Assembly (NCBI GenBank): GCA_002840095.1
Contig: PGZL01000012.1
Location: 62,001-126,000 of the forward strand
Direction of reading: 5' to 3'
Origin: Gammaproteobacteria bacterium HGW-Gammaproteobacteria-1
GTDB lineage: Bacteria > Pseudomonadota > Gammaproteobacteria > Thiohalomonadales > Thiohalomonadaceae
DNA length: 64,000 nt
In this document: positions 24,056 to 34,850 of the stretch, piece by piece
Layout of the letters: each line of letters begins with the position of its first letter
How positions within the stretch are numbered: position 1 is the stretch's first letter
Notes under the pieces: model-generated
Told to the model about the DNA's origin: nothing
Database searches by the model: none
Seen by the model: the letters and a program-made list of their open reading frames with translations, nothing else
Position numbers and translations under genes: made by a program

Positions 24056-26089
24056 ATGACCACAACCACCAACCGCCTGCAACACGAAACCAGCCCCTAT
24101 CTGCTGCAACACGCCCACAACCCGGTGGACTGGCACCCGTGGGGCGAAGAAGCCCTGGCACGGGCACGGGCCGAGGACAGGCCGATCCTGCTGTCCATCG
24201 GCTACTCCGCCTGCCACTGGTGCCATGTGATGGCCCACGAGTCCTTCGAGGACGAGGCGACGGCGCACCTGATGAACGAGCTGTTCATCAACATCAAGGT
24301 GGACCGCGAGGAGCGGCCGGACCTGGATCGCATCTACCAGACCGCTCACCAGCTGCTGGTCGGCCGCGGCGGCGGCTGGCCGCTCACCATGTTTCTCGGC
24401 CCCGACCAGGTCCCCTTCTTCGGCGGCACCTATTTCCCGCCCGAACCGCGCCACGGCCTGCCCGCCTTCCCCGACCTGCTGCAGCGCGTCAGCGAAGTCT
24501 ACCGCCACAAGCGCGGCCTGCTGCGGGAACAGAACGCCTCCGTACTGGCCGCCCTGGCCCAGACCAACCCCGCCGGCGACAGCGCCGGGCGGCTGGACGA
24601 CACGCCGCTGCGCGCGGCCCAGGCCCAGCTGGCCGACAGCTACGACCGCCGCCACCACGGCTTCGGCGCCGCCCCCAAATTCCCCCATCCCGGCAATCTC
24701 GACTTCCTGCTGCGGCGCGACGACGCCGCGGCCCGGACCATGGCCCTGGACACCCTGCGCGCCATGGCGCGCGGCGGCCTGCAGGACCAGATCGGCGGCG
24801 GCTTCTTCCGCTACAGCGTGGACGAACGCTGGGAGATTCCCCACTTCGAGAAAATGCTGTACGACAACGGGCCGCTGCTGTCGCTGTATGCCGACGCCTG
24901 GCAAATCAGCGGTGACGACGAATTCCGCGCCGTCGCCGAGGGCATCGGCGACTGGGTGCTGCGCGAGATGCAGCAGCCGGACGGCGGCTATTACGCCACC
25001 CTGGACGCCGACAGCGAGGGTGAGGAGGGCAGGTTCTACGTCTGGGATGACGCCGAGGTACTCGCCCTGCTCACGGAGGAGGAATACCGGGTGGCGGCAC
25101 TGCACTACGGCCTGGATCAGCCCGCCAATTTCGAGGGGCGCCGGCACCTGCACGTCGCCACGCCACCCGATGCCGTGGCCGCCGCCCTCGGCATCGCGGA
25201 ACCGCTTGCCCACGAACGGCTGGGCACCATACGACGCCGCCTGTTCGACGCCCGCGCCCGCCGCACCGCCCCCGGCCGCGACGACAAAATCCTCGCCGCC
25301 TGGAACGGGCTGATGATCAAGGGCATGGCCGGGGCCGGCCGCCGTCTCGGCCGCGCCGATTTCATCGCCTCCGCCCAGCGGGCGGCAGACTTCATCCGCA
25401 CCCGGATGCTGCACGACGGCCGCCTCGCCGCCAGCTGGAAGGACGGCCAGGCCCGCCACCACGCGGTGCTCGACGACTACGCCTTCCTGCTCGACGGCCT
25501 GCTGGAACTGCTGCAGGCCGTCTGGCGCGACGAGGACATGGTCTTCGCCCGCACCCTCGCCGAAGCGCTGCTGGAACACTTCGAGGATGAGTCCCACGGC
25601 GGCTTCTTCTACACCGCCGACGATCATGAACAACTGATCCTGCGCCCCAAGCCCCTGGCCGACGAAGCCATCCCCTCGGGCAACGGCGTCGCCGCCCAGG
25701 CCCTCATCCGTCTCGGCCATCTCAGCGGCAGGCCCGAATATCACTCCGCCGCCGAGGCCACGGTGCGCGCCGCCTGGGCGGCCCTGGCCGAGGCTCCCTA
25801 CGCCCACGCCAGCCTGCTCCTCGCCCTGGAAGACCTGCTGCGGCCGCCGGCCATGGTGGTGCTGAGCGGCGCGCCGGCGCAGCTGCACGCCTGGCAGGAG
25901 CGCCTCGGCCGGGATTACCGGCCGCGGCAATACATCGTCGCGGTGGCACCGGAGGCCAGGGAACGGCCCGGTGCGGCGCCCCCCCATGCCGTCACGGAAC
26001 CGCCCCTCGCCTTCCTCTGCCATGGCCATCAGTGCCACCCGCCGCTGCACACCCTCGACGCCCTGCTGCACGCCCTGGCCGCGGCCTGA
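24056..26089 (+). CDS. DUF255 thioredoxin-domain protein (YyaL/SSP411 family)
   Basis: The 677-residue protein begins [21 protein letters not shown], the DUF255 signature. A thioredoxin-like segment follows with the redox pair in [20 protein letters not shown] (CxxC at about residues 52-55), [19 protein letters not shown] and [14 protein letters not shown]. The C-terminal two thirds form a six-hairpin-glycosidase-like region with [31 protein letters not shown] in family form, [19 protein letters not shown] and [15 protein letters not shown]. The family is widespread and its function is not established. Length is normal for the family. No signal peptide, so it is cytoplasmic. Confidence 0.93.
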   Translation: MTTTTNRLQHETSPYLLQHAHNPVDWHPWGEEALARARAEDRPILLSIGYSACHWCHVMAHESFEDEATAHLMNELFINIKVDREERPDLDRIYQTAHQLLVGRGGGWPLTMFLGPDQVPFFGGTYFPPEPRHGLPAFPDLLQRVSEVYRHKRGLLREQNASVLAALAQTNPAGDSAGRLDDTPLRAAQAQLADSYDRRHHGFGAAPKFPHPGNLDFLLRRDDAAARTMALDTLRAMARGGLQDQIGGGFFRYSVDERWEIPHFEKMLYDNGPLLSLYADAWQISGDDEFRAVAEGIGDWVLREMQQPDGGYYATLDADSEGEEGRFYVWDDAEVLALLTEEEYRVAALHYGLDQPANFEGRRHLHVATPPDAVAAALGIAEPLAHERLGTIRRRLFDARARRTAPGRDDKILAAWNGLMIKGMAGAGRRLGRADFIASAQRAADFIRTRMLHDGRLAASWKDGQARHHAVLDDYAFLLDGLLELLQAVWRDEDMVFARTLAEALLEHFEDESHGGFFYTADDHEQLILRPKPLADEAIPSGNGVAAQALIRLGHLSGRPEYHSAAEATVRAAWAALAEAPYAHASLLLALEDLLRPPAMVVLSGAPAQLHAWQERLGRDYRPRQYIVAVAPEARERPGAAPPHAVTEPPLAFLCHGHQCHPPLHTLDALLHALAAA

Positions 26090-26095
26090 TCAGGT

Positions 26096-26109
26096 TTGAC
26101 GCAGGTCAA
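26096..26109. promoter_or_regulatory. FNR/CRP-family operator dyad (TTGACGCAGGTCAA)
   Basis: A perfect TTGAC-N4-GTCAA inverted repeat about 166 bp upstream of the heme-type GGDEF/EAL gene at 26269 and just after the DUF255 stop. It differs from the FNR consensus by one symmetric base pair, which is tolerated by several CRP/FNR paralogues such as DNR. Confidence 0.5.
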
Positions 26110-26268
26110 CGGACGCGCCGTGCCGCTATGCTACGGTGCCGGCGGACAATCGTAATTACACAGGGATTATGTGAGAATCGCGAAAAACGTCCGTGGCCAC
26201 ACCGCGGCAATATCCAACAACAACAAGCGAACAGCAGGGAATGCGTCGCCTGACGCCCAGGGGTAGTC

Positions 26269-28851
26269 ATGTCTCCGTTCCGGACCATCAAGGCCTTCAT
26301 CCTCACTGCCGCGCTGGCGGTATCGCTGGTGCTGTTCGTCGGCATGTATCTGGCCACCGCGCGCGTCTATGACCGCGCCGTGAACGAGAGCGCCGCCACC
26401 GTGGCCAACACCGTGGCCCAGGGCACCTTCAACGCCATGTACCAGATCATGCGCCGCGGCTGGACCCGCGAGCAGCTGACCGAGTTCATCACCGCGATCC
26501 AGTCGTCGGCCCAAGGCAGCCCCTACACCGTCACCATCTACCGCGGCGATCTGGTCAGCGCCCGTTTCGGCCCCATCGACCAGCCGCCCATCGACGACTT
26601 CGTCGCCGCCACCCTGAGCCAGGGCAAGCCGCACAGCGAAACCATCGAGGGCGGCGTGCGCAACAGCCACCCGCTGGTGGCACGCACCGAATGCCTGCGC
26701 TGCCACACCAACGCCCGCACCGGCGACGTGCTGGGCGTCATCACCGTGCGGCAGGAACTGACGCCGCTGGTGGCCAAGGCCAAGTCCGATCTGCTGCTGC
26801 CGCTGCTGCTCATCGCGCCGCTGCCCCTGGTGGTGGCCTTCGGCGTGGCCCTGTTCCTCAACCGCCGCATCAACGACTCGCTCAACGTGCTGCAGAGCAA
26901 CATCGACGCCGTCAACAAGGTCTCCGATCTCACCCATATCGAACTGCAGCACATGGACCTCGGCTTCAACGAGCTCAACACGCTGTTCTCCAAGGTGGAG
27001 GAGTTGGCCGCCAAGCTGCGCTCCGTAGCCGTGGATAAGGAATTGCTGGAATTCGAGATCCGCCTGCTGGAGAAATTCGTCATCACCTCGGAGGTGGTAC
27101 GCGACTGGCGCGAGTACGTCGGCTACCTGATGGTCGACATCAACAAGGTGATCGACGCCTACACCCTGTTTTCCATCTTCAAGGTGGACGACGAGCTGTT
27201 CGACCTGGAAATTTTCTGGATCCGCCCGCCGTCCGCCGCCACGCGCGCGATGCTGGAGGAATCGGTGCGGCGCATACTCGGCAGCAGCACCCACTTCAGC
27301 GACATCACCGCCGTCACCATCAACCACAACCTCGCCCAGACCGAAGGCCCCGAGATCGTGCTGGACCATGCCGATATCGAATTGCAGACCAAGACCCTGC
27401 TGGTGGACACCCCCAAGATCGGCGGCATCGTCGGCATCGGCGTCCACGCCGCGCTCAAGCGCGACGAGATGCGCATGCTGGTCATCGAGAGCATCCTCTC
27501 CACCCTGCTCAACGTGGTCGGCTCGGTCAAGGCCATCTACAAATACACCAAGGATCTCGAGTTCTACGCCACCCGCGACCCGCTCACCAACCTGTACAAC
27601 CAGCGCCTGTTCTGGGAAATGCTCGGCTACGAAGTGAACCGCGCCGAGCGCCATAACTACCAGTTCGCCGTGCTGGTCATCGACCTGGACAACTTCAAGT
27701 CCATCAACGACAGCTACGGCCACGCCTTCGGCGACCGCTTCCTGCAAGCCTTCGCCACCTGCATCCACGGCGCGCTGCGCACCGGCGACGTGCTGGCCCG
27801 CTACGGCGGCGACGAGTTCGTGGTGGTGCTGCCGGAGAGCGGTACGGAGCAGGCCTATACCGTCAGCGAGCGCATCCTGGCCAACAGCGCCGCGCTGACG
27901 CTTGAGTCGCCGGACCTGGCGCGGGTGCAGGCCACGGTGTCAATCGGCATTGCCGTCTATCCGGAACACGCCACCGACCCCAAGGATCTGTTCCTGTTCG
28001 CCGACAACATGATGTACAAGGCCAAGACCGGGGGAAAAAACCGCATCGGCCTGCCCACCGCAGAAGACGTGGTGGAGGTGTTCCGCAGCATCGGCGAAAA
28101 GAGCCTCATCATCGCCAACGCCATCAGCGAGAAGCGGGTGGTGCCCTACTTCCAGCCGATCCTCGACGTGACTGACGGCCGCGTGGTCGCGGTGGAGGTG
28201 CTGTCGCGGATCCATCTCGACGGCGAAAGGGTGATGGGAGCCCACGAGTTCATCGAGATCGCCGAGAAGACCGGGCTGATCCACAAACTCGATTACGCGG
28301 TCATGGAAAAAGCCTTCGAGCAGATACAGCGCGCCGGTTACGCCGGCAAGATATTCGTCAACCTGTCACCGCGCGCCCTGGTGCTGAACGAATTCATCCC
28401 GGAAGTGAAACGGCTGACAAGCCATTACCACATCGCCCCGGCCCAGGTGGTGTTCGAAATCACCGAGCGCGACACGGTGAAAAACATCACCCTGCTGGAG
28501 CACTTCGTCAACGACCTCAAGCTGGAAGGTTTCGGCCTGGCCATCGACGACTTCGGCTCCGGCTTCTCTTCCTTCCACTACCTGAAGCGCTTCCCCATCG
28601 ACTACCTCAAGATCGAGGGCGACTTCATCATCAACATGCTCGATGACCCGCGCGACCGCGCCTTTGTCCACAGCATCGCCGACCTGGCGCAGCAGTTGGG
28701 CATCAAGGCCCTGGCGGAATTCGTGGAGAACGCCGAGGTACTGGAGCAAATCCGTCTGGCCGGAATTCCCTATGCCCAGGGCTTCCACATCGGCCATCCC
28801 AGCCGGGAGCTGCCGCTCACCACTGCCGTTCCGGGGCACAAGCAGGACTGA
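26269..28851 (+). CDS. Membrane GGDEF-EAL protein with periplasmic CXXCH heme motif
   Basis: The 860-residue protein has TMs at about 9-30 and 176-198 flanking a periplasmic domain with a single heme c motif CLRCH (142-146) in RTECLRCHTNARTGDVLGVI. A cytoplasmic region without a clear family (about 200-430) precedes GGDEF (RYGGDEF, 513-517). The EAL-type domain has a variant signature: E-V-L at 643-645 in place of EAL. The other metal/base motifs look intact: VNLSPRAL, FEITERDTV, IDDFGSGFSSF and LAEFVENAEV. A heme-gated c-di-GMP enzyme responding to a gas or redox signal is the likely role (inference). An FNR-type dyad lies upstream. The start at 26269 is preceded by a GGGG-containing site. 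Confidence 0.9.
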   Translation: MSPFRTIKAFILTAALAVSLVLFVGMYLATARVYDRAVNESAATVANTVAQGTFNAMYQIMRRGWTREQLTEFITAIQSSAQGSPYTVTIYRGDLVSARFGPIDQPPIDDFVAATLSQGKPHSETIEGGVRNSHPLVARTECLRCHTNARTGDVLGVITVRQELTPLVAKAKSDLLLPLLLIAPLPLVVAFGVALFLNRRINDSLNVLQSNIDAVNKVSDLTHIELQHMDLGFNELNTLFSKVEELAAKLRSVAVDKELLEFEIRLLEKFVITSEVVRDWREYVGYLMVDINKVIDAYTLFSIFKVDDELFDLEIFWIRPPSAATRAMLEESVRRILGSSTHFSDITAVTINHNLAQTEGPEIVLDHADIELQTKTLLVDTPKIGGIVGIGVHAALKRDEMRMLVIESILSTLLNVVGSVKAIYKYTKDLEFYATRDPLTNLYNQRLFWEMLGYEVNRAERHNYQFAVLVIDLDNFKSINDSYGHAFGDRFLQAFATCIHGALRTGDVLARYGGDEFVVVLPESGTEQAYTVSERILANSAALTLESPDLARVQATVSIGIAVYPEHATDPKDLFLFADNMMYKAKTGGKNRIGLPTAEDVVEVFRSIGEKSLIIANAISEKRVVPYFQPILDVTDGRVVAVEVLSRIHLDGERVMGAHEFIEIAEKTGLIHKLDYAVMEKAFEQIQRAGYAGKIFVNLSPRALVLNEFIPEVKRLTSHYHIAPAQVVFEITERDTVKNITLLEHFVNDLKLEGFGLAIDDFGSGFSSFHYLKRFPIDYLKIEGDFIINMLDDPRDRAFVHSIADLAQQLGIKALAEFVENAEVLEQIRLAGIPYAQGFHIGHPSRELPLTTAVPGHKQD

Positions 28852-29045
28852 GCCGTGCGCCACGCTATGTGCTCCTTGTCCGGGCCGAACGGGTGCATGC
28901 GGCCGTGAAACATGGTACACATGCCCGGTCGAGCACGACCCGCGCGGGCTCGTCCCGCTGCCGCCCCGAACTGTGACCGTCGACACTGTCCGGCGCTGCG
29001 GCCTTGCAAACAATACGCGGGTTTGACCATCAAGGACTGCACACC

Positions 29046-29699
29046 ATGAGAATCATCCTGTTCGCGCTGCTGTTCGCCGTCGCGGCGGCTGCCACAGCCG
29101 AAACCAATTACGTCGATGACACCCTGGTGATCACCCTGCGCACCGGCCAGGGCAACACCTACCAGATTCTGCGCACCCTCAGCTCCGGCACCGCCGTGGA
29201 GGTATTGGAGCGGGAGGACAAGTATGCGCACGTCCGCACCGAGGACGGCACCGAAGGCTGGGTACTGGCGCAATACCTGATCCCGCAGCCCATCGCACGC
29301 GACCGCCTGGCCCAGGCCGAGCAGAAACTGACGCGCTTCACCGAGGAAAACCAGCAGCTGAAGAAGGACCTGGCGGCGCTGAAGGCGGAGAAGCGTACCG
29401 TCGAGGGCGAACACAAGCAGGTTGCGGGCACGGCGGAGAAACTGCAGGCGGAGCTGGAGCGGCTGAAGACCGTCGCCGCGCGTCCGATGGAACTGGAGAA
29501 GCAGAACCAGGAAATGCGCCAGCGCCTGCAGGAGCTGGAGCTCGATGCCCGCATGCTGGGCGAAGAGAATACGGCCCTGCGCGACCGGGCCAACCGGGAC
29601 TGGTTCCTGGCCGGCGCCGGCGTCCTGTTCGGCGGCCTGATCCTCGGCCTGATCCTGCCCAAGCTGCGCAAGCGCCAGGGCTGGGGCGACTGGCACTGA
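29046..29699 (+). CDS. SH3-domain, coiled-coil, membrane-anchored protein (TIGR04211-like)
   Basis: The 217-residue protein has a signal peptide (MRIILFALLFAVAAAATAE) and a bacterial SH3 domain at about 20-90 (YVDDTLVITLRTGQGNTYQI, LEREDKYAHVRTEDGTEGWV). A long coiled coil spans 95-190, and a C-terminal TM helix (WFLAGAGVLFGGLILGLILP) ends in basic LRKRQGWG. This is the TIGR04211 architecture seen in E. coli YgiM. It would expose the SH3 domain to the periplasm, perhaps on peptidoglycan; the function is unknown. A paralogue lies at 38262-38828 on the other strand. Confidence 0.85.
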   Translation: MRIILFALLFAVAAAATAETNYVDDTLVITLRTGQGNTYQILRTLSSGTAVEVLEREDKYAHVRTEDGTEGWVLAQYLIPQPIARDRLAQAEQKLTRFTEENQQLKKDLAALKAEKRTVEGEHKQVAGTAEKLQAELERLKTVAARPMELEKQNQEMRQRLQELELDARMLGEENTALRDRANRDWFLAGAGVLFGGLILGLILPKLRKRQGWGDWH

Positions 29700-29793
29700 G
29701 TCCAGGAAAACTTCAAACCTGCCGCGGACGACTACATGGATGTAGTCGGTTGGAAATGTCTGGAACATATTTCCCGGACGCGGAGGGTTTCAA

Positions 29794-29814
29794 GTAGGGT
29801 GCGCATCGCGCACC
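29794..29814. repeat. GTAGGG-GCGCACC dispersed repeat
   Basis: GTAGGGTGCGCA-N2-GCGCACC copy in the gap between the SH3 protein and rimO, close to the B-type hairpin at 29849. Confidence 0.6.
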
Positions 29815-29848
29815 AACCCTGCGGTCTCAATGTAGGGTGGATAAGAGC

Positions 29849-29959
29849 AAAAAGGGAAAGATACAAGAGGATGAGTGCGCTACGCGCACAGCAGTTTGTA
29901 AACAGTGCGGACACAGCGAGTTCCTTCCCTTGTATCTTTTCTCTTGTATCTTTTCTCTC
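29849..29959. repeat. Inverted heptad repeat, GATACAA family, with loop core
   Basis: Left arm about 29849-29870 (GGGAAAGATACAAGAGG) and right arm 29922-29958 (two TTGTATC units in a T/C-rich run). The loop begins GTGCGCTACGCGCA and ends AGCGAGTTCCTT, like the loops of the GGGGCTA elements at 10814 and 13018, although the arm family is different. It lies between convergent genes and ends only a few bases before the rimO stop. Confidence 0.8.
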
Positions 29960-29964
29960 CGTTT

Positions 29965-31287
29965 TTACCCCGGTACCGCCGCACCGAACAGGTCATGCTC
30001 GCCCGCTGCGGTGATCTCCACCTCCACGAACTGTCCGCTTCGCAGCCCGGCGCCGTTCTCGATGATCACCATGCCGTCGATCTCCGGTGCGTCGGCGCTG
30101 GAACGGCCATAGGCCTCGTCCTCGCCCACTTCGTCCACCAGCACGGTCAAGGTGCGCCCCACCTTGTCCTGCAACTTGTCGGCGCTGATCGCCGCCTGCA
30201 ATTCCATGAAGCGCTCCAGCCTCTCCTCCTTGAGGTCTTCCGGCACCGCATTGGCCAGGGCATTGGCGGCGGCCCCCTCCACTGCTGAATAGGCGAAGGC
30301 ACCGACGCGATCCAGCCGCGCTTCCTCGATGAAGCTGAGCAGTTGCTCGAAATCGTCATTCGTCTCGCCGGGGAAGCCGACGATGAAGGTGGAGCGCAGG
30401 GTGAGATCGGGGCAGGTGGCGCGCCACTGTTCGATGCGCTGCAAGGTGTTTTCGATGTTGCCCGGGCGACGCATGGCCTTGAGGATCGCCGGGCTGGCGT
30501 GCTGCAGGGGCACGTCGAGGTAGGGCAGGATCACGCCCTCGGCCATCAGCTCCACCAGCTCGTCCACGTGCGGATAGGGATAGACGTAATGCAGGCGCAC
30601 CCAGGCGCCGAGCGTACCCAGATTGCGCGCCAGCTCGGTGATGCGGCTCTTCACCGGCTTGCCGTGCCAGAAGCCGGTGCGGTATTTGAGGTCGACGCCG
30701 TAGGCGGCAGTGTCCTGCGCCACGATGAGCAGTTCCTTCACCCCGGCGCCCACCAGTTTCTCCGCCTCTTCCAACACCTCGCCCGCCGGACGGCTCACCA
30801 GGTCGCCGCGCATGGAAGGGATGATGCAGAAGGTGCAGCGCTGATTACAGCCCTCGGCGATCTTGATGTAGGCGTAGTGACGCGGCGTCAGCTTGATGCC
30901 GCCGGGCGGCACCAAATCGGTATAGGGATCGTGGTGCGGCGGCAGCACGCCGTGCACCGCACTCATCACCTCGGCCAGCGAATCCGGCCCGGTCACCGCC
31001 AGCACCTGCGGGTGGGCGGAACGGATCACCTCCTCCTTGGCGCCGAGACAGCCGGTGACGATCACCCGGCCGTTCTCCGCCAGCGCCTCGCCGATGGTGT
31101 CCAGCGACTCCTCCACCGCCGCGTCGATGAAGCCGCAGGTGTTCACCACCACCAGGTCCGCGTCGTCATAGGTGGGCACGATGCGGTACCCCTCGGCGCG
31201 CAGGTGGGTAAGGATGCGCTCCGAGTCCACGGTCGCCTTGGGGCAGCCGAGGCTGATGAAACCGACTTTGGGAATGGACTTGCTCAT
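29965..31287 (-). CDS. rimO: Ribosomal protein S12 methylthiotransferase RimO
   Basis: Radical SAM enzyme that methylthiolates the conserved aspartate of ribosomal protein S12. The 440 residues show the UPF0004 domain with cysteines 15 and 51 ([39 protein letters not shown]) and [10 protein letters not shown]. The radical SAM triad is in [21 protein letters not shown], then come [10 protein letters not shown] and [19 protein letters not shown], and a C-terminal TRAM domain closes the protein. Full length. Start 31287 begins the conserved region; the frame is open for another 333 codons upstream but that stretch is antisense to the TonB receptor region. Divergent from the TonB receptor. Confidence 0.97.
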   Translation of the reverse strand: MSKSIPKVGFISLGCPKATVDSERILTHLRAEGYRIVPTYDDADLVVVNTCGFIDAAVEESLDTIGEALAENGRVIVTGCLGAKEEVIRSAHPQVLAVTGPDSLAEVMSAVHGVLPPHHDPYTDLVPPGGIKLTPRHYAYIKIAEGCNQRCTFCIIPSMRGDLVSRPAGEVLEEAEKLVGAGVKELLIVAQDTAAYGVDLKYRTGFWHGKPVKSRITELARNLGTLGAWVRLHYVYPYPHVDELVELMAEGVILPYLDVPLQHASPAILKAMRRPGNIENTLQRIEQWRATCPDLTLRSTFIVGFPGETNDDFEQLLSFIEEARLDRVGAFAYSAVEGAAANALANAVPEDLKEERLERFMELQAAISADKLQDKVGRTLTVLVDEVGEDEAYGRSSADAPEIDGMVIIENGAGLRSGQFVEVEITAAGEHDLFGAAVPG

Positions 31288-31512
31288 GGCGGCGGCAGGT
31301 AGCAATTGGGGGCCATAGGATAGCAGGACCGCTCCTGCCGGCCCATGCCCGCTGCCGGTCATATACCGCGTTCGGCAAGGCATACAACGCACGGCACGCC
31401 GAGCCTGGCGCAACAATCCCCGCAAAACCAATGACTCACAACTGGTATGGTTTCTGCTAACTACGGTCCGGACATTTCTCCTTCCGGCACACACCAGGGA
31501 AACCATCGGACC

Positions 31513-33822
31513 GTGAACAACAACAAACCTTATACGCCAGATATCCCCGCGGCACGCCGCGGCTCCATCCACCTCACCGACATTACGCCGCGTGCCGGCA
31601 CAGCACCCGCCGCCCTCCTTCTGGGCGCAGTCGCCGCCGCCGTGGCGGGTGCCGTGCGCGCGGCGGACGATGCGGGAGCCGGCGCCGTTTCCCTGGGCGA
31701 CATCGTCATCACGGCCACCCGCACCGCGACGGACATCTCCGACGCGCCCGCCGCCGTCAGCGTGGTCACCGGCGAGGACATCGAGCGGCAAGGCACGGTC
31801 CATCTCGTCGACGCGCTGAAGAACCTGCCCGGCCTGATGGTGCGCGACAACGGCGGCAATCCCAGCGCCTGGAGCCAGCAGGTGATCATGCGCGGCGTCG
31901 CCGGCTACAACCGCAACGCGGTTCTGGTCGACGGGCAGTCGCTCAACAACGCGTTCTCCGCCGGCGCCAACTGGTCGATGATCGATCCCAACGCCGTCGA
32001 ACGTGTCGAGGTGGTGCGCGGCCCGTTTTCGTCCCTCTATGGCGGGTCGGCCATGGGCGGCGTGGTCAACATCATTACCAAAAGGCCGAACGGACGTGAA
32101 ATCACCGCCAAGGCCGGGGTCGGCAGCAACAACCTGCGCTACGCCTATGCGTCCTACGCCAATCGCCTCAACGATAAAGTCGGTCTGCGCCTGGAAGCGG
32201 GGCAGAAGGGCAGCGACGGCTACGTCCAGGATCTGGTGGTGAAGACACCGTCGACCGGCACCGGTACGGCGGTGGACGGCTTGCAACCGACCCAGACGAC
32301 GGCGGGCAGTACCGCCTACATCGTGGGGGACAAGGGCAAGACGCCGTGGTGGCAGCAGAATGCCGGCCTGACGCTAGACCTGGCTACCGCTCCGGACACC
32401 ACCGTCACCCTGGGGCTGCGTTACCACAAGCACCAGAACAGCTTCGACGCCTACAACACCTACCTGACCGATGCCTCGACCGGCGTGCCGATCACCAGCG
32501 GCAACGTGGAGGTCAACGGCACGCAGCGCATATCGCTGCGCGAAAGCGATTTTCTGTTCGGCGCCAACGGCGAGGAAGTGACGCGCCTGACCGCCGCCTA
32601 TGAGCGCAAGCTGGACGCCGGCGCCAACCTGAAGTTCGATGCCCTCTATACCATCAACGGGTATTGGTACATCACACCGACCGCAGGCACTGCCACCGCA
32701 TCCGGCGGCAGCGGGAAATTCGTCGACATCCCCACCGATCGGCTCAGCGCCAACGCCACCTATAGCCTCGCGCTGTCCGACACCCACTTTCTGGTTTCCG
32801 GTGCGGCGTTCACCCGCAGCACCCTGGCCAAACGCGAGAGCACCATCAGCGACTGGCGCGATCGCGACAGCACCGTGACTGCCCGCAACACCTTTGTCGC
32901 CGACGGTGAAAACGCAACCTACGCCGTCTATCTGCAGGATGAGGTGACGCTGTCGCCGTCCCTTACCGCCTATCTCGGCGCCCGCTACGACCACTGGACC
33001 ACCCATGGCAGCTATGCACAGGTCATCACCCCGGTGTTCCAGGGCGACTATGCGGAACGCAGCAAATCCGCCCTCAGCCCGAAACTGTCACTGGTGTACG
33101 CACCGACCGCGCAAACCACGCTGCGCGCCTCGGCGGGCAGCGCCTTCCGCGAACCGACTCTTTCCGACATGTACTCCACCTGGTCTTCGAGCAGCGGCGC
33201 CATCTACTTCTCCAATCCCGACCTCAAACCGGAAACCATAACCTCTTACGAAATCGGCGGCGAACACCGTCTGAGTGCCGCCACCCGGCTGACCGCCACG
33301 GTATTTCACAATGAAATCACCGACATGATCGCGTCCGATCGACTCAACGACGGCACCAGCAACCGCATCCAGGTGAACATCGGCAAGGCGGAGTCACGCG
33401 GCTTCGAGATGGAGCTCAGGCACAGCTTCGACGGCGCCGTCACCGGCTTCGTCAACTACACGCTGACCAACAGCAAGGTGCTGGAAAACCCGAGCGCCCC
33501 CACCACCATCGGCAAACGGCTGACACTGATTCCCGAGCGTGCAGCCAACGTCGGCCTCGAACTCAACCGCGGCCCGCTGTCCGGCTACCTTGCCGCCCGC
33601 TACGTCGGCAAGATGTACGGCAACAGCAGCAACACCGACGTGGTCAACAATGTCTATGGCAGTTACGACCCATACACCGTGGTCGACGCCAAGCTCGGCT
33701 ACAGGTTCGGAGATACGTTCAATGTCTCCTTCAGCGTCTTCAATCTGCTCGACCGCCGGTACTACCTGAACAGCATCGCGCCGCGGCGCACTGTGCTGGC
33801 CGAAGTGACTGCAAATTTCTGA
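31513..33822 (+). CDS. TonB-dependent outer-membrane receptor
   Basis: The receptor has a long N-terminal leader ending in a hydrophobic stretch ([18 protein letters not shown]). A plug domain follows with [50 protein letters not shown] and [20 protein letters not shown]. The 22-strand-type barrel ends in a C-terminal Phe ([11 protein letters not shown]). The ligand could be a ferric chelate, cobalamin or other metal complex; the colicin-I/FepA-like plug favours an iron chelate but does not prove it. The downstream DUF4198-like and polyferredoxin genes overlap or abut, so this is an operon. The GTG at 31513 gives a long leader of 769 residues in total; an ATG at 31447 is the alternative. No riboswitch was recognised upstream. 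Confidence 0.9.
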   Translation: MNNNKPYTPDIPAARRGSIHLTDITPRAGTAPAALLLGAVAAAVAGAVRAADDAGAGAVSLGDIVITATRTATDISDAPAAVSVVTGEDIERQGTVHLVDALKNLPGLMVRDNGGNPSAWSQQVIMRGVAGYNRNAVLVDGQSLNNAFSAGANWSMIDPNAVERVEVVRGPFSSLYGGSAMGGVVNIITKRPNGREITAKAGVGSNNLRYAYASYANRLNDKVGLRLEAGQKGSDGYVQDLVVKTPSTGTGTAVDGLQPTQTTAGSTAYIVGDKGKTPWWQQNAGLTLDLATAPDTTVTLGLRYHKHQNSFDAYNTYLTDASTGVPITSGNVEVNGTQRISLRESDFLFGANGEEVTRLTAAYERKLDAGANLKFDALYTINGYWYITPTAGTATASGGSGKFVDIPTDRLSANATYSLALSDTHFLVSGAAFTRSTLAKRESTISDWRDRDSTVTARNTFVADGENATYAVYLQDEVTLSPSLTAYLGARYDHWTTHGSYAQVITPVFQGDYAERSKSALSPKLSLVYAPTAQTTLRASAGSAFREPTLSDMYSTWSSSSGAIYFSNPDLKPETITSYEIGGEHRLSAATRLTATVFHNEITDMIASDRLNDGTSNRIQVNIGKAESRGFEMELRHSFDGAVTGFVNYTLTNSKVLENPSAPTTIGKRLTLIPERAANVGLELNRGPLSGYLAARYVGKMYGNSSNTDVVNNVYGSYDPYTVVDAKLGYRFGDTFNVSFSVFNLLDRRYYLNSIAPRRTVLAEVTANF

Positions 33823-33848
33823 TGCCCCCCGGACGTGGAGCGATGACG

Positions 33849-34850
33849 ATGAACATGAAGCAAACCCTGATGGCCGCCGCCCTCACCCTGACCCTGCTGC
33901 TGCCGGCGCCGGCCCTGTGCGCGGATCAGCTGCTGTGGCTCACCGACGTGCGCCCGGCGCGGAAGACGCCGGCGACGGAACAGGACCACGCCGCCGGCAC
34001 GGCATCCGCGGCCGACGAAGTGGATCTGCCGCAAAGCGAAAGCAAGCGGCTATGGCTGCGCCGCGGCGATGACCCGCTCCGTGCATCCTATGTTGCCGCC
34101 GATGCCGTCGCTGGCGAGATGCACCTGCTCGACCGCCGCGGTGACCGCCTCCCCCTGGTGCCCGGCGTCAAGACCGCGCCGTTCCACGTCACCGTAATCC
34201 TGGAGGAGCTCGGCTTCTACAACGCCTACCTGGTGGAGCGGACGGTACGATTCGATACGCTGCGGGTGGACATCGCCAAGTTCGAGGTATTGAAAGGTAC
34301 CTGCTGCAAAAAAGGCATCGAACAGGAACAGACCCGGGCCTTCCACGACGCGGAGCTGCCGCTGGAACTGGTGCGCGAACACCATCCGGACGAGGGGCTG
34401 ATGACCCGCATCACCTCCGGCGATGAAGTGGTGTTCACCGTGCTGCGCCATGGCCGGCCCGTCGCCGGCGTGCCCGTGACGCTGACCACCCAGCAGGGCT
34501 GGCGCAGCATTCGGGAAAGCGGCGCCGACGGCCGCGTCGCCTATACGATGCTGCGCGATTATTTTCCATCCTGGCATGAATTCAATCGCCGGCACCGGGA
34601 CACCTTTCTGGTTAGCGCCAGCCTGGAGGAGGAGACCGGCGGCGTCTACAACGACACGGCTCACCGCTCCGTCCGCTACACCACGACCCTGTCGGGCCAC
34701 TACTACCCATCGTCCCATGACTACCGCTCCTACGCCTGGGGCCTGGGCCTGACCCTGCTCGTAGCAGCGTTCGGCGGCACCGCCATCTACCTGTACCGCC
34801 GCCGCCGCGTGCAGCCGTTCAAGGAGGTACGCTTCGATGAGCAGGCTTAA
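33849..34850 (+). CDS. Membrane-anchored periplasmic protein, DUF4198-like
   Basis: The 333-residue product has a signal peptide (MKQTLMAAALTLTLLLPAPALCA). A periplasmic region follows with a Cys-Cys pair at about 152-153 (LKGTCCKKG). An Ig-like/carboxypeptidase-regulatory-like segment (VVFTVLRHGRPVAGVPVTLT...GADGRVAYTML) resembles DUF4198 proteins. One C-terminal TM (YAWGLGLTLLVAAFGGTAIY) ends in a basic tail. It lies between a TonB receptor and a polyferredoxin and overlaps the latter by 14 bp, so it likely takes part in the same uptake or reduction step (inference). I chose ATG 33849 because GGAG at 33837-33840 gives an 8 bp spacing; ATG 33843 is closer than ideal. The family fit is moderate, not certain. 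Confidence 0.65.
   Translation: MNMKQTLMAAALTLTLLLPAPALCADQLLWLTDVRPARKTPATEQDHAAGTASAADEVDLPQSESKRLWLRRGDDPLRASYVAADAVAGEMHLLDRRGDRLPLVPGVKTAPFHVTVILEELGFYNAYLVERTVRFDTLRVDIAKFEVLKGTCCKKGIEQEQTRAFHDAELPLELVREHHPDEGLMTRITSGDEVVFTVLRHGRPVAGVPVTLTTQQGWRSIRESGADGRVAYTMLRDYFPSWHEFNRRHRDTFLVSASLEEETGGVYNDTAHRSVRYTTTLSGHYYPSSHDYRSYAWGLGLTLLVAAFGGTAIYLYRRRRVQPFKEVRFDEQA

Noticed and set aside
24035-26071. A 678-codon open frame on the minus strand opposite the DUF255 gene
   Set aside because: It mirrors the real gene almost exactly, has no recognisable domain and consists of the Gly/Ala/Val-rich strings expected from the antisense strand of a G+C-rich gene.
26269-28851. Treating the EAL-type domain as inactive because the motif is EVL
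   Set aside because: Only the middle Ala is replaced; the metal-binding Glu and the NLS, ITER, DDFGSG and AEFVE motifs are retained, so inactivity cannot be asserted.
31288-31512. Cobalamin riboswitch before the TonB receptor
   Set aside because: No B12-box consensus or its core pairing elements could be found in the 225 bp between rimO and the receptor.
31288-32286. N-terminal extension of the rimO frame by 333 codons
   Set aside because: The RimO conserved start is at 31287; the extension runs antisense to the divergent TonB receptor and has no domain.
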